A stretch of 64,000 bases of DNA from Streptomyces cavernicola (GTDB lineage: Bacteria > Actinomycetota > Actinomycetes > Streptomycetales > Streptomycetaceae). The position numbers and the translations under genes are program-made. Each line of letters starts with the position of its first letter. Position 1 is the stretch's first letter. The notes beneath the pieces are model-generated. The model searched no databases. It saw only the letters and a program-made list of their open reading frames with translations, and was not told the DNA's origin. The stretch spans positions 1 through 64,000 of the forward strand of contig NZ_JASCIQ010000031.1 in the NCBI RefSeq assembly GCF_029968035.1, given 5' to 3'. Positions 41,486 through 50,609 of this stretch are shown piece by piece.

Positions 41486-42490
41486 ATGAACACCCGCCGC
41501 ACCGTCGCGACCGTCGCCGCCCTCGGCATAGCCCCGCTCGCGCTGACCGCCCTGGCCGCGTCCCCCGCCGCCGCGCACGGTTCGATGACGGACCCGGTAA
41601 GCCGCGTCTCGGCCTGTTTCGCGGAGGGCCCGGAGTCCCCGCAGTCGGCCGCCTGCAAGGCCGCGGTCGCGGCCAGCGGGGCGCAGGCCTTCTACGACTG
41701 GAACGAGGTCAACATCGCGGACGCCGCCGGCAAGCACCGCGAGATCATCCCCGACGGCAAGCTGTGCAGCGCGGGCCGCGACAAGTACAAGGGCCTCGAC
41801 CTGCCGCGCGCCGACTGGCCGGCCAGCGAACTCGGCGCAGGGAAGCACACGTTCCGCTACAAGGCGACCGCCCCGCACAAGGGCTCGTTCGAGCTGTACA
41901 TCACGAAGGACGGCTACGACCCGAGCAAGCCGCTGAAGTGGTCGGACCTGGAGTCGGAGCCGTTCGCGAAGGTCACCGACCCGAAGCTGGAGAACGGCGA
42001 GTACGTCTTCGACGGCACCGTTCCCGACAGGTCCGGCCGGCACCTGATCTACAGCATCTGGCAGCGCTCGGACTCCCCCGAGGCGTTCTACACCTGCTCG
42101 GACGTGACGTTCGGCGGGGGCGGCGCGGCCGCGAAGGCCCCGGAGGCCCCGGAGGCCCCGGAGGCCGAGGCCCCGTCGGGTGAGCAGATCGACGCCGGCG
42201 CCGAGAAGTCCACGGTGGACCACTCCGGCCACGGCGGGGACCACGCGGATCACTCCGAGGGCGCCACGGAGACCCAGCCGTCGGACGAGGGCGCGGGCAC
42301 CGGCAACGCACCCGAGGCGAACGGCTCGGCCGAGCCCGCGGCCGCCGGCACCGAACTCGCTGAGACGGGCGGCGACTCGACCACCCCGTACATCGCGATC
42401 GGCGGCGCCGCGGCGCTCACCGTGGGCGCCGCGGCCCTGTTCGGCTCGGTCCGCCGCCGCGCTGCGACGTCCGGCCGCCACGGCCGCTGA
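41486..42490 (+). CDS. AA10 lytic polysaccharide monooxygenase with a sortase signal
   Basis: A 334-residue secreted copper enzyme that oxidatively cuts chitin or cellulose. The signal peptide ends AASPAAA, leaving H31 as the mature N-terminus, one half of the copper histidine brace; H131 in TAPHKGSF is the second His. The catalytic domain spans ~31-210. A Glu/Ala/Pro and His-rich linker (~211-290) leads to LAETG (291-295), a hydrophobic helix (302-320) and an RRR tail, the class E-type sortase signal, so the enzyme is probably anchored to the wall. The repeat 41453-41476 precedes it. A hairpin follows. Confidence 0.95.
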   Translation: MNTRRTVATVAALGIAPLALTALAASPAAAHGSMTDPVSRVSACFAEGPESPQSAACKAAVAASGAQAFYDWNEVNIADAAGKHREIIPDGKLCSAGRDKYKGLDLPRADWPASELGAGKHTFRYKATAPHKGSFELYITKDGYDPSKPLKWSDLESEPFAKVTDPKLENGEYVFDGTVPDRSGRHLIYSIWQRSDSPEAFYTCSDVTFGGGGAAAKAPEAPEAPEAEAPSGEQIDAGAEKSTVDHSGHGGDHADHSEGATETQPSDEGAGTGNAPEANGSAEPAAAGTELAETGGDSTTPYIAIGGAAALTVGAAALFGSVRRRAATSGRHGR

Positions 42491-42504
42491 CTGCGGCTCG
42501 GCTA

Positions 42505-42546
42505 CGCCGCCGCTCCCCCGTACGTCACGTCGAGGGGGCGGCGGCG
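42505..42546 (+). terminator. Hairpin after the LPMO gene
   Basis: CGCCGCCGCTCCCCC and GGGGGCGGCGGCG pair with a two-base bulge around a 14-base loop, 15 bases beyond the LPMO stop. Probable terminator. Confidence 0.65.
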
Positions 42547-42594
42547 CACCCGCGTTCAGCCGGCGCTGCCCGCCGGCCGTCCTACGCTGGCCGG

Positions 42595-43029
42595 GTGCCC
42601 GAGTTCCGCATCGCCCGCCGCTGCCCGCTCCCGCCCGCCGAGGCCTGGCACCGCGTCACCGACTGGCCCCGGCACGCGGCCCAGGTCCCACTGACCCGAA
42701 CGACACTCCTGACGGCCCCGCCCACCACCAAGGGCACGCGCTTCGTGGCCCGCACGGGGGTGGGCCGATTCGCCTTCGACGACCCGATGGAAGTCACCGA
42801 GTGGCAACCGCCGCGCGCCGACGCCCAGTTCGGCCACTGCCGCCTACTCAAAACGGGCACGTTCCTGACCGGCTGGGCAGAGATCGAGGTACGGCCACTC
42901 GGCACGGGCTCGCACGTCGTATGGCGCGAGGACCTACGAGTACGCGTCCTGCCCCGCGCCCTGGACCCGTTGACGACTTACGCGGGCCGGGCCGTCTTCG
43001 GGTATGCACTGCGCAGGCTGCTCTCCTGA
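42595..43029 (+). CDS. SRPBCC-family protein
   Basis: A 144-residue START/SRPBCC-fold protein (polyketide-cyclase-like) with family features FRIARRCPLPPAEAWHRVTDWPRHAAQVPLT at the N-terminus, MEVTEWQPP in the middle, and RPLGTGSHVVWREDLRV. Such proteins bind small hydrophobic ligands; the role is unknown. The start is GTG 42595. It ends 13 bases before R6. Confidence 0.85.
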   Translation: MPEFRIARRCPLPPAEAWHRVTDWPRHAAQVPLTRTTLLTAPPTTKGTRFVARTGVGRFAFDDPMEVTEWQPPRADAQFGHCRLLKTGTFLTGWAEIEVRPLGTGSHVVWREDLRVRVLPRALDPLTTYAGRAVFGYALRRLLS

Positions 43030-43042
43030 CAAGGCGTTTCCT

Positions 43043-43314
43043 CCCCCACCCCGCCCCTTCCCGAAAGTCCTGGTGGACAGCCACGGGGGCCAGCCCCCGG
43101 ACCCCCTCCCCCAAGCTCTCGGCTGCGCTCGAGCAGGGGGGACCCCCATCTCAAACGCCGGAGGGGCTAATTTTGGGCCGCGATGGAGCCCCGAAAGGGG
43201 CGCGGGGAACTGCGCGACCAGCACGACGGCGCGGCAGCCGAACGAAAACCGGGGTACGGGGCGCAGCCCCGAAGCTGTCCGCCAGGACTTTCGGGAAGGG
43301 GCGGGGAGGGGAAA
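43043..43314. repeat. GC-rich intergenic inverted-repeat element, copy R6
   Basis: A complete copy between the convergent SRPBCC gene (ends 43029) and ImuB-like gene (ends 43335). Both outer arms are present (CCCCGCCCCTTCCCGAAAGTCCTG and complement). Inside are the TGCGCTCGAGCAGG palindromic block, CAAACGCCGGAGGGG, GGGCGCGGGGAACTGCGCGACC and a CGGGGCGCAGCCCCG hairpin. Confidence 0.88.
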
Positions 43315-43334
43315 AGCCGCCCGCAGGGCAACAC

Positions 43335-44312
43335 CTACCCCACCAACACCCCAAACCGCTCCCGAACCCGATCCACCACAGCCTCCAAGCGCCGCGCCTT
43401 CTCATCGGCCGGGTCGAACATCAGCTGGCGAGCAGCCTGTGAGGCAGGACCGAGACCCTCCGCGCGCAGCGAGAGCGCCCGCACCCGGGCCCGCTGCAGC
43501 CCGAGCCCCTCGTACATCCCGTACGCGACGCCCCGCAACGCCGCCGAGTGCGCGGTCGGCTCGCGCAGCGCACGGGAGCGGGTGGTCGTGGAGCGGTCGG
43601 CGTAGCGCACCGTCAGCGTCAGGGAGCGGCACACCTGCCCCGCGCCCCGCATCCGCGCCCCCAGTTCCGCGGCGAGCGAGAGCAGCGCACGCCGGTGCCG
43701 GACCGGGTCCAACTCATCGCGGGAGAAAGGCCGTTCGGCGGCGAGGGAGCGGGCCGCTGCGTTGCGAACGACAGGCGTGCGGTCGACGCCCTGCGCCTTC
43801 TCGTACACCTCACGCCCCACCCGCACCCCCAGAATCCGCTGGAGCGTCCCGAGCGGTGCGGCGGCGACCCGGTCGACGGAGTCGAGGCCGTACGCGCACA
43901 GGGTGCGGGCGGTGGCGCGGCCGACGCCTTCGAGGGCGACGACCGGCTTGCGGTCCAGGAACTCCCGTACGCCGTCGGGCGTCGCGGGCACCACCCGGGT
44001 CCGGCCCGGCTCCGCCTCCCGGGCCGCCATCCTGGCCAGCATCGGGTTGGGGCCCGCGCCGATCACGCAGTCCACGCCGTGCAGGGCGAGCGCGCGGACC
44101 CGTACGAGCGCGGCCAGCTGCTCGGTGTCCCGGCCGAAGTAGCGCAGGGCGCCGCGCACGTCGGCGAGGGCCGTGTCGGGCGGCGCGGCCTCGACGACGG
44201 GCGTCAACTCGCCGAGCAGAGCGATGAGTTCGGGCAGCAGGGCCTCGCCGTCGCCGCTCCCGGTGTCGCTCGCCCCGTCCAGGGGCCGTACGAACCGTAC
44301 ACAGAGAATCAT
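43335..44312 (-). CDS. imuB: ImuB-like (probably non-catalytic) Y-family polymerase protein
   Basis: A 325-residue protein related to DNA polymerase IV. Finger, thumb and little-finger features are present (VIGAGPNPMLARMAAREA, PVVALEGVGRATARTLCAYGLDSVDRVAAA, TLTVRYADRSTTTRSRALREPT). In the palm, the usual DMDAFFA segment reads CVRFVRPL and the usual SIDE segment reads PPDTALAD, so the catalytic acidic residues seem absent; the N-terminal palm is also short. That is the condition of ImuB, a scaffold that brings DnaE2 to lesions. It overlaps dnaE2 by four bases (ATGA at 44309), so the two are co-translated. No imuA' gene is adjacent. Confidence 0.85.
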   Translation of the reverse strand: MILCVRFVRPLDGASDTGSGDGEALLPELIALLGELTPVVEAAPPDTALADVRGALRYFGRDTEQLAALVRVRALALHGVDCVIGAGPNPMLARMAAREAEPGRTRVVPATPDGVREFLDRKPVVALEGVGRATARTLCAYGLDSVDRVAAAPLGTLQRILGVRVGREVYEKAQGVDRTPVVRNAAARSLAAERPFSRDELDPVRHRRALLSLAAELGARMRGAGQVCRSLTLTVRYADRSTTTRSRALREPTAHSAALRGVAYGMYEGLGLQRARVRALSLRAEGLGPASQAARQLMFDPADEKARRLEAVVDRVRERFGVLVG

Positions 44313-47300
44313 CCCGCGCTCCCCGGACTCTGGTGCCACAACTTCCGTCCGCCCGCGGGGCCTTCGCCGGGTGGCTGAAGGTCGGCCCACGGGTTCATCT
44401 CGTAGCCGGTGGGCATCCGGATCCGCCGCCCCGTATCGGCGGCCGGCCCCGCATCGACGCCCGGCCCCGTACCGGCATCCGCATCCGTATCCCCACCCGC
44501 AGCAGGAACCGCCAGCCGCTCCCCCACCGCCCCGAGCCCGCCCGACTCCCGCAGCTCGACCAGCTCCTGCAGATTCCAGGCGGCCGAGCCCACCACGGAC
44601 AGGCTGCGCGGGCCGCGCCGTTGGACCACGCCGCGGACGAGGAGCAGCCAGGAGTGGAAGACGGTGTGCGCGCACCGTTCGTGGCTGTCGTCGAAGAAGG
44701 CGAGGTCGACCAGTCCGGTGCCGTCGTCGAGGGTGGTGAAGATGACGCGGCGGCCGGAGCGGATCGGCGGGGTCTGGGTGGCCGCCTTGGCGCCCGCGAC
44801 CAGGACGGTCTGCCCGTTCTCGGCGAGGCGCAGCCGCTTCGCGGAGGTCACGCCGAGTTCGCGCAGGAACGCGTGGTGGTCGCCCATGAGGTGCCGGGAC
44901 GCGTCCATGCCGAGGACGCCGAGCTCGGCGCTGAGCCGTTCGGCCTCGCCGAGGTCGGGCAGTCCGACGGCCGCGGTGCGGCGGCCGCCCGCGAGGGGCA
45001 GCTGCTCCCCGTACGAGCCGCGGGCGCCGCGGTGCAGTTCGGCGAGGTGCAGGAGCAGGTCGCGCCGGTTGCCGCCGAACGCGTCCAACGCGCCGACCTG
45101 CGCGAGCCGTTCGGCGACCGGCCGGCCGGGCCTGGCGCGCTGCCGGAAGTCGAGGAGCGAGGAGTACGGCTGCCCCTCCTCGATCCGCCGCGCCTCCGCC
45201 TCGCTGATCCCGTGCACGTCGGACAGCGCGAGCCGGATCCCCCACCGCGCACCCTCCGAACCGGCAGAATCCGACACCAGTTCGATACGGTGGGCGACCG
45301 CGGACCGGTTCACGTCCAGCGGCAGCACCGGCACCCCGCGCCGCCGCGCGTCCGCGAGCAGCAGCCGCTTCGGGTACATGCCGGGGTCGTGGGTGAGCAA
45401 CCCGGCGTAGAACGCGGCCGGGTGGTGCGCCTTGAGCCAGGCGGACTGGTAGGTCGGCACGGCGAAGGCGACGGCGTGCGCCTTGCAGAATCCGTACGAG
45501 CCGAAGGCCTCGATGATCTCCCAGGTCCGCCCGATGGTCTCCGCGTCGTACCCCTTCGCGGCCGCGTGCTGAGCGAACCACACCTTGATCCGGCCCTGCG
45601 AGTCGGGGTCGGAGAGCCCGCGCCGCACCCGGTCGGCCTCGCCGCGGCCGCAGCCCGTCATGATGTCGACCATCGCGATGATCTGCTCGTGGAAGACGAC
45701 GACTCCGCACGTCTCGCGCAGCGGCGCCTCCAGGTCGGGGTGCGGATAGCTGACGGGCCTGCGGCCGTGCCGGGACTCGATGAACGGCCGCACCATGTCG
45801 GCGGCGACCGGGCCCGGCCGGAACAGTGAGATGTCCACGACGAGGTCGTGGAAGGTCGAGGGCTGCAGGCGTCCGACGAGGTCCCGCTGGCCGGGCGACT
45901 CGATCTGGAAGCACCCCAACGTCTCGGCGCTGCGGATGAGTTCGTACGTCGCCGGGTCGCCCTGCGGGACCGCGTCCAGGTCGACGGCCGTGCCCGTGGC
46001 CCGTTCGACCTCCCGTACGGCGTGCGCCATCGCGGACTGCATCCGTACGCCGAGCACGTCGAGTTTGAGCAGCCCGAGCTCCTCCACGTCGTCCTTGTCG
46101 AACTGCGACATGGGCAGGCCCTCGCCACTGGTCGGCACGACAGGCGTACGGGCGAGCAGCGAGGCGTCCGAGAGCAGCACCCCGCACGGGTGCATGGCGA
46201 TCCCGCGCGGCAGTGCGTCGAGCCCTTCGACCAGCTCCCACAACCGCCCGTACTTCTCCCGCTGTTGGGCCACGTCCTTCAGCTCGGGCAGTTCGTCGAG
46301 GGCGGCGCGGGCATCCTTGGCGCGGATGTGCGGGAACGCCTTGGCGAGCCGGTCGATCTCGGCGGGGTCCATGGACAGGGCGGCGCCGACGTCCCGGATG
46401 GCGTGCCGGACGCGGTAGGTCTCGGGCATGGAGACGGTGGCGACGCGTTCGGCGCCGAAGCGGCCGATGATCGCGCGGTACACCTCGATCCGCCGGGCAG
46501 ACTCCACGTCGATGTCGATGTCGGGCAGGACGGAGCGCCGCGTGGACAGGAACCGTTCCATCAGCAGACCGTGCTCGACCGGGTCGGCGTGCGCGATGCC
46601 GAGCAGATGGTTGACGAGCGATCCGGCCCCGGACCCGCGCGCGGCCACCCGGATCCCCATCTCCCGTACGTCGTCCACGACTTGAGCGACCGTCAGGAAA
46701 TACGAGGCGAAGCCGTGGTGGGCGATGACGTCCAGCTCCTGGTGCATCCGCTCCCAGTACGCGCGCCGGTCGCCGTAGCCGTGGAGCAGCATGCCGGCGG
46801 CGGCGCGGGAGGCGAGGGCGCGCTGCGCGGTGCGCCGCCCGGCGCCGACAAGCCGCGCCTCCGGGAAGTGCACGCTCCCGATGCCGAGGTCGTCCTCGGG
46901 GTCGACGAGGCAGGCGGCGGCGGTCCGCCCGGTGTTCTCGATCAGGCGGTACGCGGCCTCGCGCCGGTAGCCCGCGGCCTCCACGATCCGCTCGGCCTCG
47001 TGCAGCATCGCGTCGGCGCCCTTGAGCCAGCGCTCGCCGGTGTCCAGGCCGCCCCGCGGGTCGATGGGCACGAGCCGCCGGGCCGCGTCCAGGACGTCGG
47101 CGACGGGGCCCTGGCCGGGGTCGGCGTAGCGAACTGCGTTGCTGAGTACGGGAGTTATGCCCTGTTCGGCGGCGAAGCCCACGGTGCGGGCGGCGAGCCG
47201 CAGCGATCCGGGGCCGGTGCCCTTGAGCCCGTGGTGGACGGCTTCGAGGCGCAGCGCGTCGCCGTACCGCTCCCGCCAGGGCGTGAGGAGTTTCGCGGCG

Positions 47301-47785
47301 CGGTCGGGCCGGCCCGCGGCGAGCGCGCGGCCCACGTCGGACGCGGGACCGAGCAGCACGGTGAGTCCGTCGCCGTGGTTGTCGGGCCAGGGAAGGAGTG
47401 GCCCGTCGGCGTCCCGGTGTGCGGCGGTGACCAGGCGGCAGAGCTCGGCCCAGGCGGCGGCGCCGTCCCGGGCGAGATAGGTGACGCGGGGCGCGGACTC
47501 GTCCACGAAGGCCCCGCCGCGCACGGGGGTGCGCCGCTTCTCCTGCGCCGATCCGGACTCCCGTACGGCGGGGGCCACCGCCAGGTCGACGCCGAACAGC
47601 GGGCGGATCCCGGCCTTCTCGCAGGCCGCGGCGAAACGCACCGCTCCGGCCAGGGTGTCCCGGTCGGTGAGCGCGAGCGCGTCCATGCCCCGCTCGGCGG
47701 CGCGCTCGGCCAGCCGCTCCGGGTGCGAGGCGCCGTAACGCATCGAGAACCCGGAGGCGGTGCGCAGATGCGCGAACCCCGGCAC
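44309..47785 (-). CDS. dnaE2: Error-prone DNA polymerase III alpha, DnaE2 type
   Basis: A 1158-residue alternative replicase for damage-induced mutagenesis. The PHP domain starts the protein (FAHLRTASGFSMRYGASHPERLAERAAERGMDALALTD). The palm has the PDIDIDVESARRIEVYR motif (~residues 419-435, catalytic Asps) and LLKLDVLGVRM, and the end carries an OB-fold region (VLVAGAKAATQTPP, VIFTTLDDGTGLVDLAFF). The length matches DnaE2. GTG 47785 is chosen because AGGAGG ends five bases before it; GTG 47791 overlaps the RBS. A SOS-box-like palindrome lies 65 bases upstream. The imuB-like gene follows with a four-base overlap. From memory, S. coelicolor dnaE2 has the same partner. Confidence 0.94.
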   Translation of the reverse strand: MPGFAHLRTASGFSMRYGASHPERLAERAAERGMDALALTDRDTLAGAVRFAAACEKAGIRPLFGVDLAVAPAVRESGSAQEKRRTPVRGGAFVDESAPRVTYLARDGAAAWAELCRLVTAAHRDADGPLLPWPDNHGDGLTVLLGPASDVGRALAAGRPDRAAKLLTPWRERYGDALRLEAVHHGLKGTGPGSLRLAARTVGFAAEQGITPVLSNAVRYADPGQGPVADVLDAARRLVPIDPRGGLDTGERWLKGADAMLHEAERIVEAAGYRREAAYRLIENTGRTAAACLVDPEDDLGIGSVHFPEARLVGAGRRTAQRALASRAAAGMLLHGYGDRRAYWERMHQELDVIAHHGFASYFLTVAQVVDDVREMGIRVAARGSGAGSLVNHLLGIAHADPVEHGLLMERFLSTRRSVLPDIDIDVESARRIEVYRAIIGRFGAERVATVSMPETYRVRHAIRDVGAALSMDPAEIDRLAKAFPHIRAKDARAALDELPELKDVAQQREKYGRLWELVEGLDALPRGIAMHPCGVLLSDASLLARTPVVPTSGEGLPMSQFDKDDVEELGLLKLDVLGVRMQSAMAHAVREVERATGTAVDLDAVPQGDPATYELIRSAETLGCFQIESPGQRDLVGRLQPSTFHDLVVDISLFRPGPVAADMVRPFIESRHGRRPVSYPHPDLEAPLRETCGVVVFHEQIIAMVDIMTGCGRGEADRVRRGLSDPDSQGRIKVWFAQHAAAKGYDAETIGRTWEIIEAFGSYGFCKAHAVAFAVPTYQSAWLKAHHPAAFYAGLLTHDPGMYPKRLLLADARRRGVPVLPLDVNRSAVAHRIELVSDSAGSEGARWGIRLALSDVHGISEAEARRIEEGQPYSSLLDFRQRARPGRPVAERLAQVGALDAFGGNRRDLLLHLAELHRGARGSYGEQLPLAGGRRTAAVGLPDLGEAERLSAELGVLGMDASRHLMGDHHAFLRELGVTSAKRLRLAENGQTVLVAGAKAATQTPPIRSGRRVIFTTLDDGTGLVDLAFFDDSHERCAHTVFHSWLLLVRGVVQRRGPRSLSVVGSAAWNLQELVELRESGGLGAVGERLAVPAAGGDTDADAGTGPGVDAGPAADTGRRIRMPTGYEMNPWADLQPPGEGPAGGRKLWHQSPGSAG

Positions 47786-47849
47786 ACGCACCTCCTGAAC
47801 CCACCTGAACCATCGCTCTCCGCATCCCCTTCTCCACCATAGACCAGTT

Positions 47850-47865
47850 TCGAACGTACGTACGA
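47850..47865. promoter_or_regulatory. SOS (LexA) box-like site upstream of dnaE2
   Basis: TCGAAC-GTAC-GTACGA fits the actinobacterial LexA consensus TCGAAC-N4-GTTCGA with one mismatch, and its centre lies about 73 bases upstream of the dnaE2 start. Confidence 0.65.
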
Positions 47866-47946
47866 CCTCGTGGCTCCGCACGATGCCGCTCACCCGTTCG
47901 GTCCCGCCCTGCTGCGGCCTCGGGGCTCGCCGCCGAGCGTGGGGGC

Positions 47947-49044
47947 ATGACGAGGACCACACGCGGCGGCGGCCTTGACGGCGACCCGGGCACCGGATTT
48001 CTCCACGAGGTCAGAGACGCGGTCAGCGCCCGCACCGGCCTCCTGGTCGTCGGGGTGCTCCTGATCCAGCTCGCCTTCATCGCTTCGTACATCGGCGCTT
48101 TCCACAAGCCCGTGCCGCAGGAGATCCCGATCGCGGTGACGGCCCCGAACGCCCCGGTGACCGCGCAGGCCGTCGAGCGGCTGCGGGCCCTGCCGGGCGA
48201 GCCGCTGAAACCGCACGCGGTACGGGACGAGGCGGCGGCGGTCGAGCAGATCAGGAACCGGGACGTGGACGGCGCCCTGATCGTCGACCCGCGCGCGCCC
48301 GGCGACCGGCTCCTCGTCGCCAGCGCGGCGGGCGGCAGCCTCTCGCAGGCCCTCGAACAGGTCGTCGGCGCGGCGGAGCAGGCGCAGAAGCGCAGGCTGA
48401 CGGTCACGGACGTGGTCCCGGGCGCGGCCGGGGACGCCCGCGGCCTGTCCTCCTTCTACCTCGTCGTCGGCTGGTGCGTGGGCGGCTATCTGTGCGCATC
48501 GGCCCTCGCGATCAGCGCGGGCGCCAAGCCCGCCAACCCGGCGCGCGCCCTGATCCGGCTCTGCGCGATGCTGCTCTACTCGCTCGCGGCGGGCCTGTTC
48601 GGCGCGCTGATCGCGGGCCCGTGGCTGGACGCGCTGCCCGGCAGCGTCATGGCCCTGTGGGGCCTGGGCACCCTCCTGGTCTTCGCGGTCGGCGCACTGA
48701 CTCTGGCATTCCAGGGCATCGCGGGCGTGGTCGGCATCGGCCTCGCGATCCTCCTGGTCGTGGTCCTCGGCAACCCGAGCGCGGGTGGCGCCTACCCGTA
48801 CCCCCTGCTCCCCGACTTCTGGCGCGCCCTCGGCCCGGCCCTCCCACCCGGCGCGGGCACGTACGCGGCCCGCTCCATCGCGTACTTCAAGGGCAACGGC
48901 GCGGGCGGCCCGTTCCTGATCCTCGCCGCCTGGGCGGTCGGCTCGGCAGCCCTCACCCTCCTCCTCTCCCTCCTCCGCCAGGACCGCCGCAACCCCGACA
49001 GGGACTTGGCCCGCATGGCGAGGTCGAGCTCGGTCAGCGCCTGA
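47947..49044 (+). CDS. Polytopic membrane protein with a large extracellular domain (DUF3533/YhgE-Pip-like)
   Basis: A 365-residue protein. One helix near the N-terminus (GLLVVGVLLIQLAFIASYIGAF) is followed by a ~120-residue exported domain (VPQEIPIAVTAPNAPVTAQAVERLRAL ... RDVDGALIVDPRAPGDRLLVASAAGG) and then about six C-terminal helices (SSFYLVVGWCVGGYLCASALAIS to FLILAAWAVGSAALTLLLSLL). This layout matches DUF3533 and YhgE/Pip proteins, related to ABC-2 permeases but without an ATPase. Role unknown. It is divergent from dnaE2 and may share its control region. Confidence 0.8.
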   Translation: MTRTTRGGGLDGDPGTGFLHEVRDAVSARTGLLVVGVLLIQLAFIASYIGAFHKPVPQEIPIAVTAPNAPVTAQAVERLRALPGEPLKPHAVRDEAAAVEQIRNRDVDGALIVDPRAPGDRLLVASAAGGSLSQALEQVVGAAEQAQKRRLTVTDVVPGAAGDARGLSSFYLVVGWCVGGYLCASALAISAGAKPANPARALIRLCAMLLYSLAAGLFGALIAGPWLDALPGSVMALWGLGTLLVFAVGALTLAFQGIAGVVGIGLAILLVVVLGNPSAGGAYPYPLLPDFWRALGPALPPGAGTYAARSIAYFKGNGAGGPFLILAAWAVGSAALTLLLSLLRQDRRNPDRDLARMARSSSVSA

Positions 49045-49054
49045 CCCCGTCGTT

Positions 49055-49239
49055 CGACTGCTGCGCCGTCGTGGCTGGGCGCGCCCTGCGGCGGAGCCGC
49101 TGATGTCACAGCCCCGCGCCCCTGTCGGGGCCCGTATCGCCGCCCAATCCAGCCCCTCCGGCGTTTGAGGAGCTGGGGTCCGGGGGCTGGCCCCCGAAGC
49201 TGTCCGCAGGACTTTCGGGAAGGGGAGGGGAGGGGAAAG
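49055..49239. repeat. GC-rich intergenic inverted-repeat element, copy R7
   Basis: It lies between the convergent genes ending at 49044 and 49302. It has CGTCGTGGCTGG, the GGCGGAGCCGCTGATGTCACAGCCCC block in common with R4 (inverted), CCCCTCCGGCGTTTGAGGAG, GGGGGCTGGCCCCC and the right outer arm AGGACTTTCGGGAAGGGG. The left outer arm is missing. Confidence 0.82.
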
Positions 49240-49243
49240 AACA

Positions 49244-49275
49244 ACGGCCCGGCCCACCGAAGCGGGCCGAGCCGT
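49244..49275 (-). terminator. Terminator hairpin of the first serine protease gene
   Basis: ACGGCCCGGCCC and GGGCCGAGCCGT pair over 12 positions with one mismatch, 8-base loop, 27 bases beyond the stop at 49302. Confidence 0.7.
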
Positions 49276-49301
49276 CGAACCGTACGTACGAGAGAAGAAC
49301 C

Positions 49302-50387
49302 TCAGCCGATCTGCGCCCCGAACGCCTCAAGCGCCTCAGGCACAGGCTGGAAGAACGTCTCCCCGCCCGAGGAGCAGTCCCCGCTGCCACCGGAGGTCAG
49401 CCCGAGCGCGGTGTCACCCGCGAACAGCGCACCGCCGGAGTCACCGGGCTCGGCGCAGACGTTGGTCTGGATGAGACCGTTGACGACGTCACCGTTGCCG
49501 TAGTCGACCGTGGCGTCGAGCCCGGTGACCTCACCGTCGTGCAGCTGCGTCGTGGAACCGCTGCGCTGCACCTGCTGTCCGACCGTCGCGTCACCCGCCT
49601 TGGCGATGGCCTGGGTCGACCCGTTGTACAGGTTGACCTCGCTGGGGTGCGCGGTGTCGCCGGTGTACTTGACGATGCCGTAGTCGTTGTCCGGGAAGCT
49701 GGAGCCGGCGTTCGTGCCGATGACCGGGCCGCCCTGCTCCTCCGACCACTCCTGGATCGACTCGGTGCAGTGGCCGGCCGTCAGGAAGTGCGGCTCGCCG
49801 CCGACCGTGACGTTGAAGCCGAGCGAGCAGCGGCCGCTGCCGCCCCAGATGGCGTCGCCGCCGGCGATGAACTTCTTGAACTCGCCCTTGCTGCGCTTGA
49901 GTTCGACCTGCGCGCCGAGGGCGTCGGTGGCCTTGGTGAGCTTGGCGAGCTCGGCGCCCTGGACCGTGCGGTCGGCGGTGACGACGACCTTGTTGGTCTT
50001 CGGGTCGAGGGCCCAGGACACACCCTTGGTGCTGGCCTTCTCGATCAGGTCGCTACGGGTGTTCTTGAGCTCGGCGAGCGAGTGCTCGACGACCTTGGCC
50101 TTGGCGCCAGCCTGCTCGACGAAGTCCGCGGCCTTCTGGTCCAGGACGTTCACGACGAGCGACTTGGACTCGGCGTCGTAGTACGCGCCGGCCGCGTCCG
50201 CCCCGAGGTCCTTGCCGAGCACCGAGCCGAGCTTGCCGGCCGCGGTGGCGGTGAGGGTCTTGAGCTCCGGGGTGGCGGGGGCGTCGCTCGCGTTCGCGCT
50301 CTGGATGGTGACGCCGGCGGCGACGAGTGCGGCTATGCCCGCACCTGCGACGGCCACGCGGCGCTTCTGTATGCGACGGTGCTTCAA
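49302..50387 (-). CDS. Secreted chymotrypsin-like (alpha-lytic/SGP-type, S1) serine protease, long pro-region
   Basis: A 361-residue pre-pro-protease. A basic signal (MKHRRIQKRRVAVAGAGIAALVAAGVT...) is followed by a long pro-region to ~173, including the folding module SDLIEKASTKGVSWALDPKTNKVVVTADRTV. The mature protease starts around IAGGDAIWGG. The triad is H206 (TAGHC), D235 (NDYG), S317 (GDSGG), with paired Cys at the expected sites and the SGGSGDCSSGGETFFQPV loop. The prodomain acts as a folding helper and inhibitor in this family. The second protease gene (50944) lies upstream on the same strand, separated by its own terminator and R8, so the two are separate units. Confidence 0.96.
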   Translation of the reverse strand: MKHRRIQKRRVAVAGAGIAALVAAGVTIQSANASDAPATPELKTLTATAAGKLGSVLGKDLGADAAGAYYDAESKSLVVNVLDQKAADFVEQAGAKAKVVEHSLAELKNTRSDLIEKASTKGVSWALDPKTNKVVVTADRTVQGAELAKLTKATDALGAQVELKRSKGEFKKFIAGGDAIWGGSGRCSLGFNVTVGGEPHFLTAGHCTESIQEWSEEQGGPVIGTNAGSSFPDNDYGIVKYTGDTAHPSEVNLYNGSTQAIAKAGDATVGQQVQRSGSTTQLHDGEVTGLDATVDYGNGDVVNGLIQTNVCAEPGDSGGALFAGDTALGLTSGGSGDCSSGGETFFQPVPEALEAFGAQIG

Positions 50388-50609
50388 GTCACGTCCTCCT
50401 GTGGGGGGTCGGGCCCGGATCGGTGGGGTTCACCGGGCCCTGAAGGCGTATCACGGACATAGAAGCGACATGTCTGGCTTTATCCCAATAGTCGCGTCCA
50501 TGCCAACGGGCGACAGTTACTATTCCCACTTTCACAGGGGGCACACAAGGTCGGCTTCCGGACGCGCACTCGACAACCACGCCACAGCCCCGCCCCGTTC
50601 ACGTTTTCT

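Noticed and set aside
43335..48407. A 1690-residue open frame on the minus strand covering imuB and much of dnaE2 in another frame
   Set aside because: Only its last 325 residues (the ImuB-like part) have family features; the rest is Arg/Pro/Gly-rich shadow of dnaE2, which has a clear protein in its own frame.
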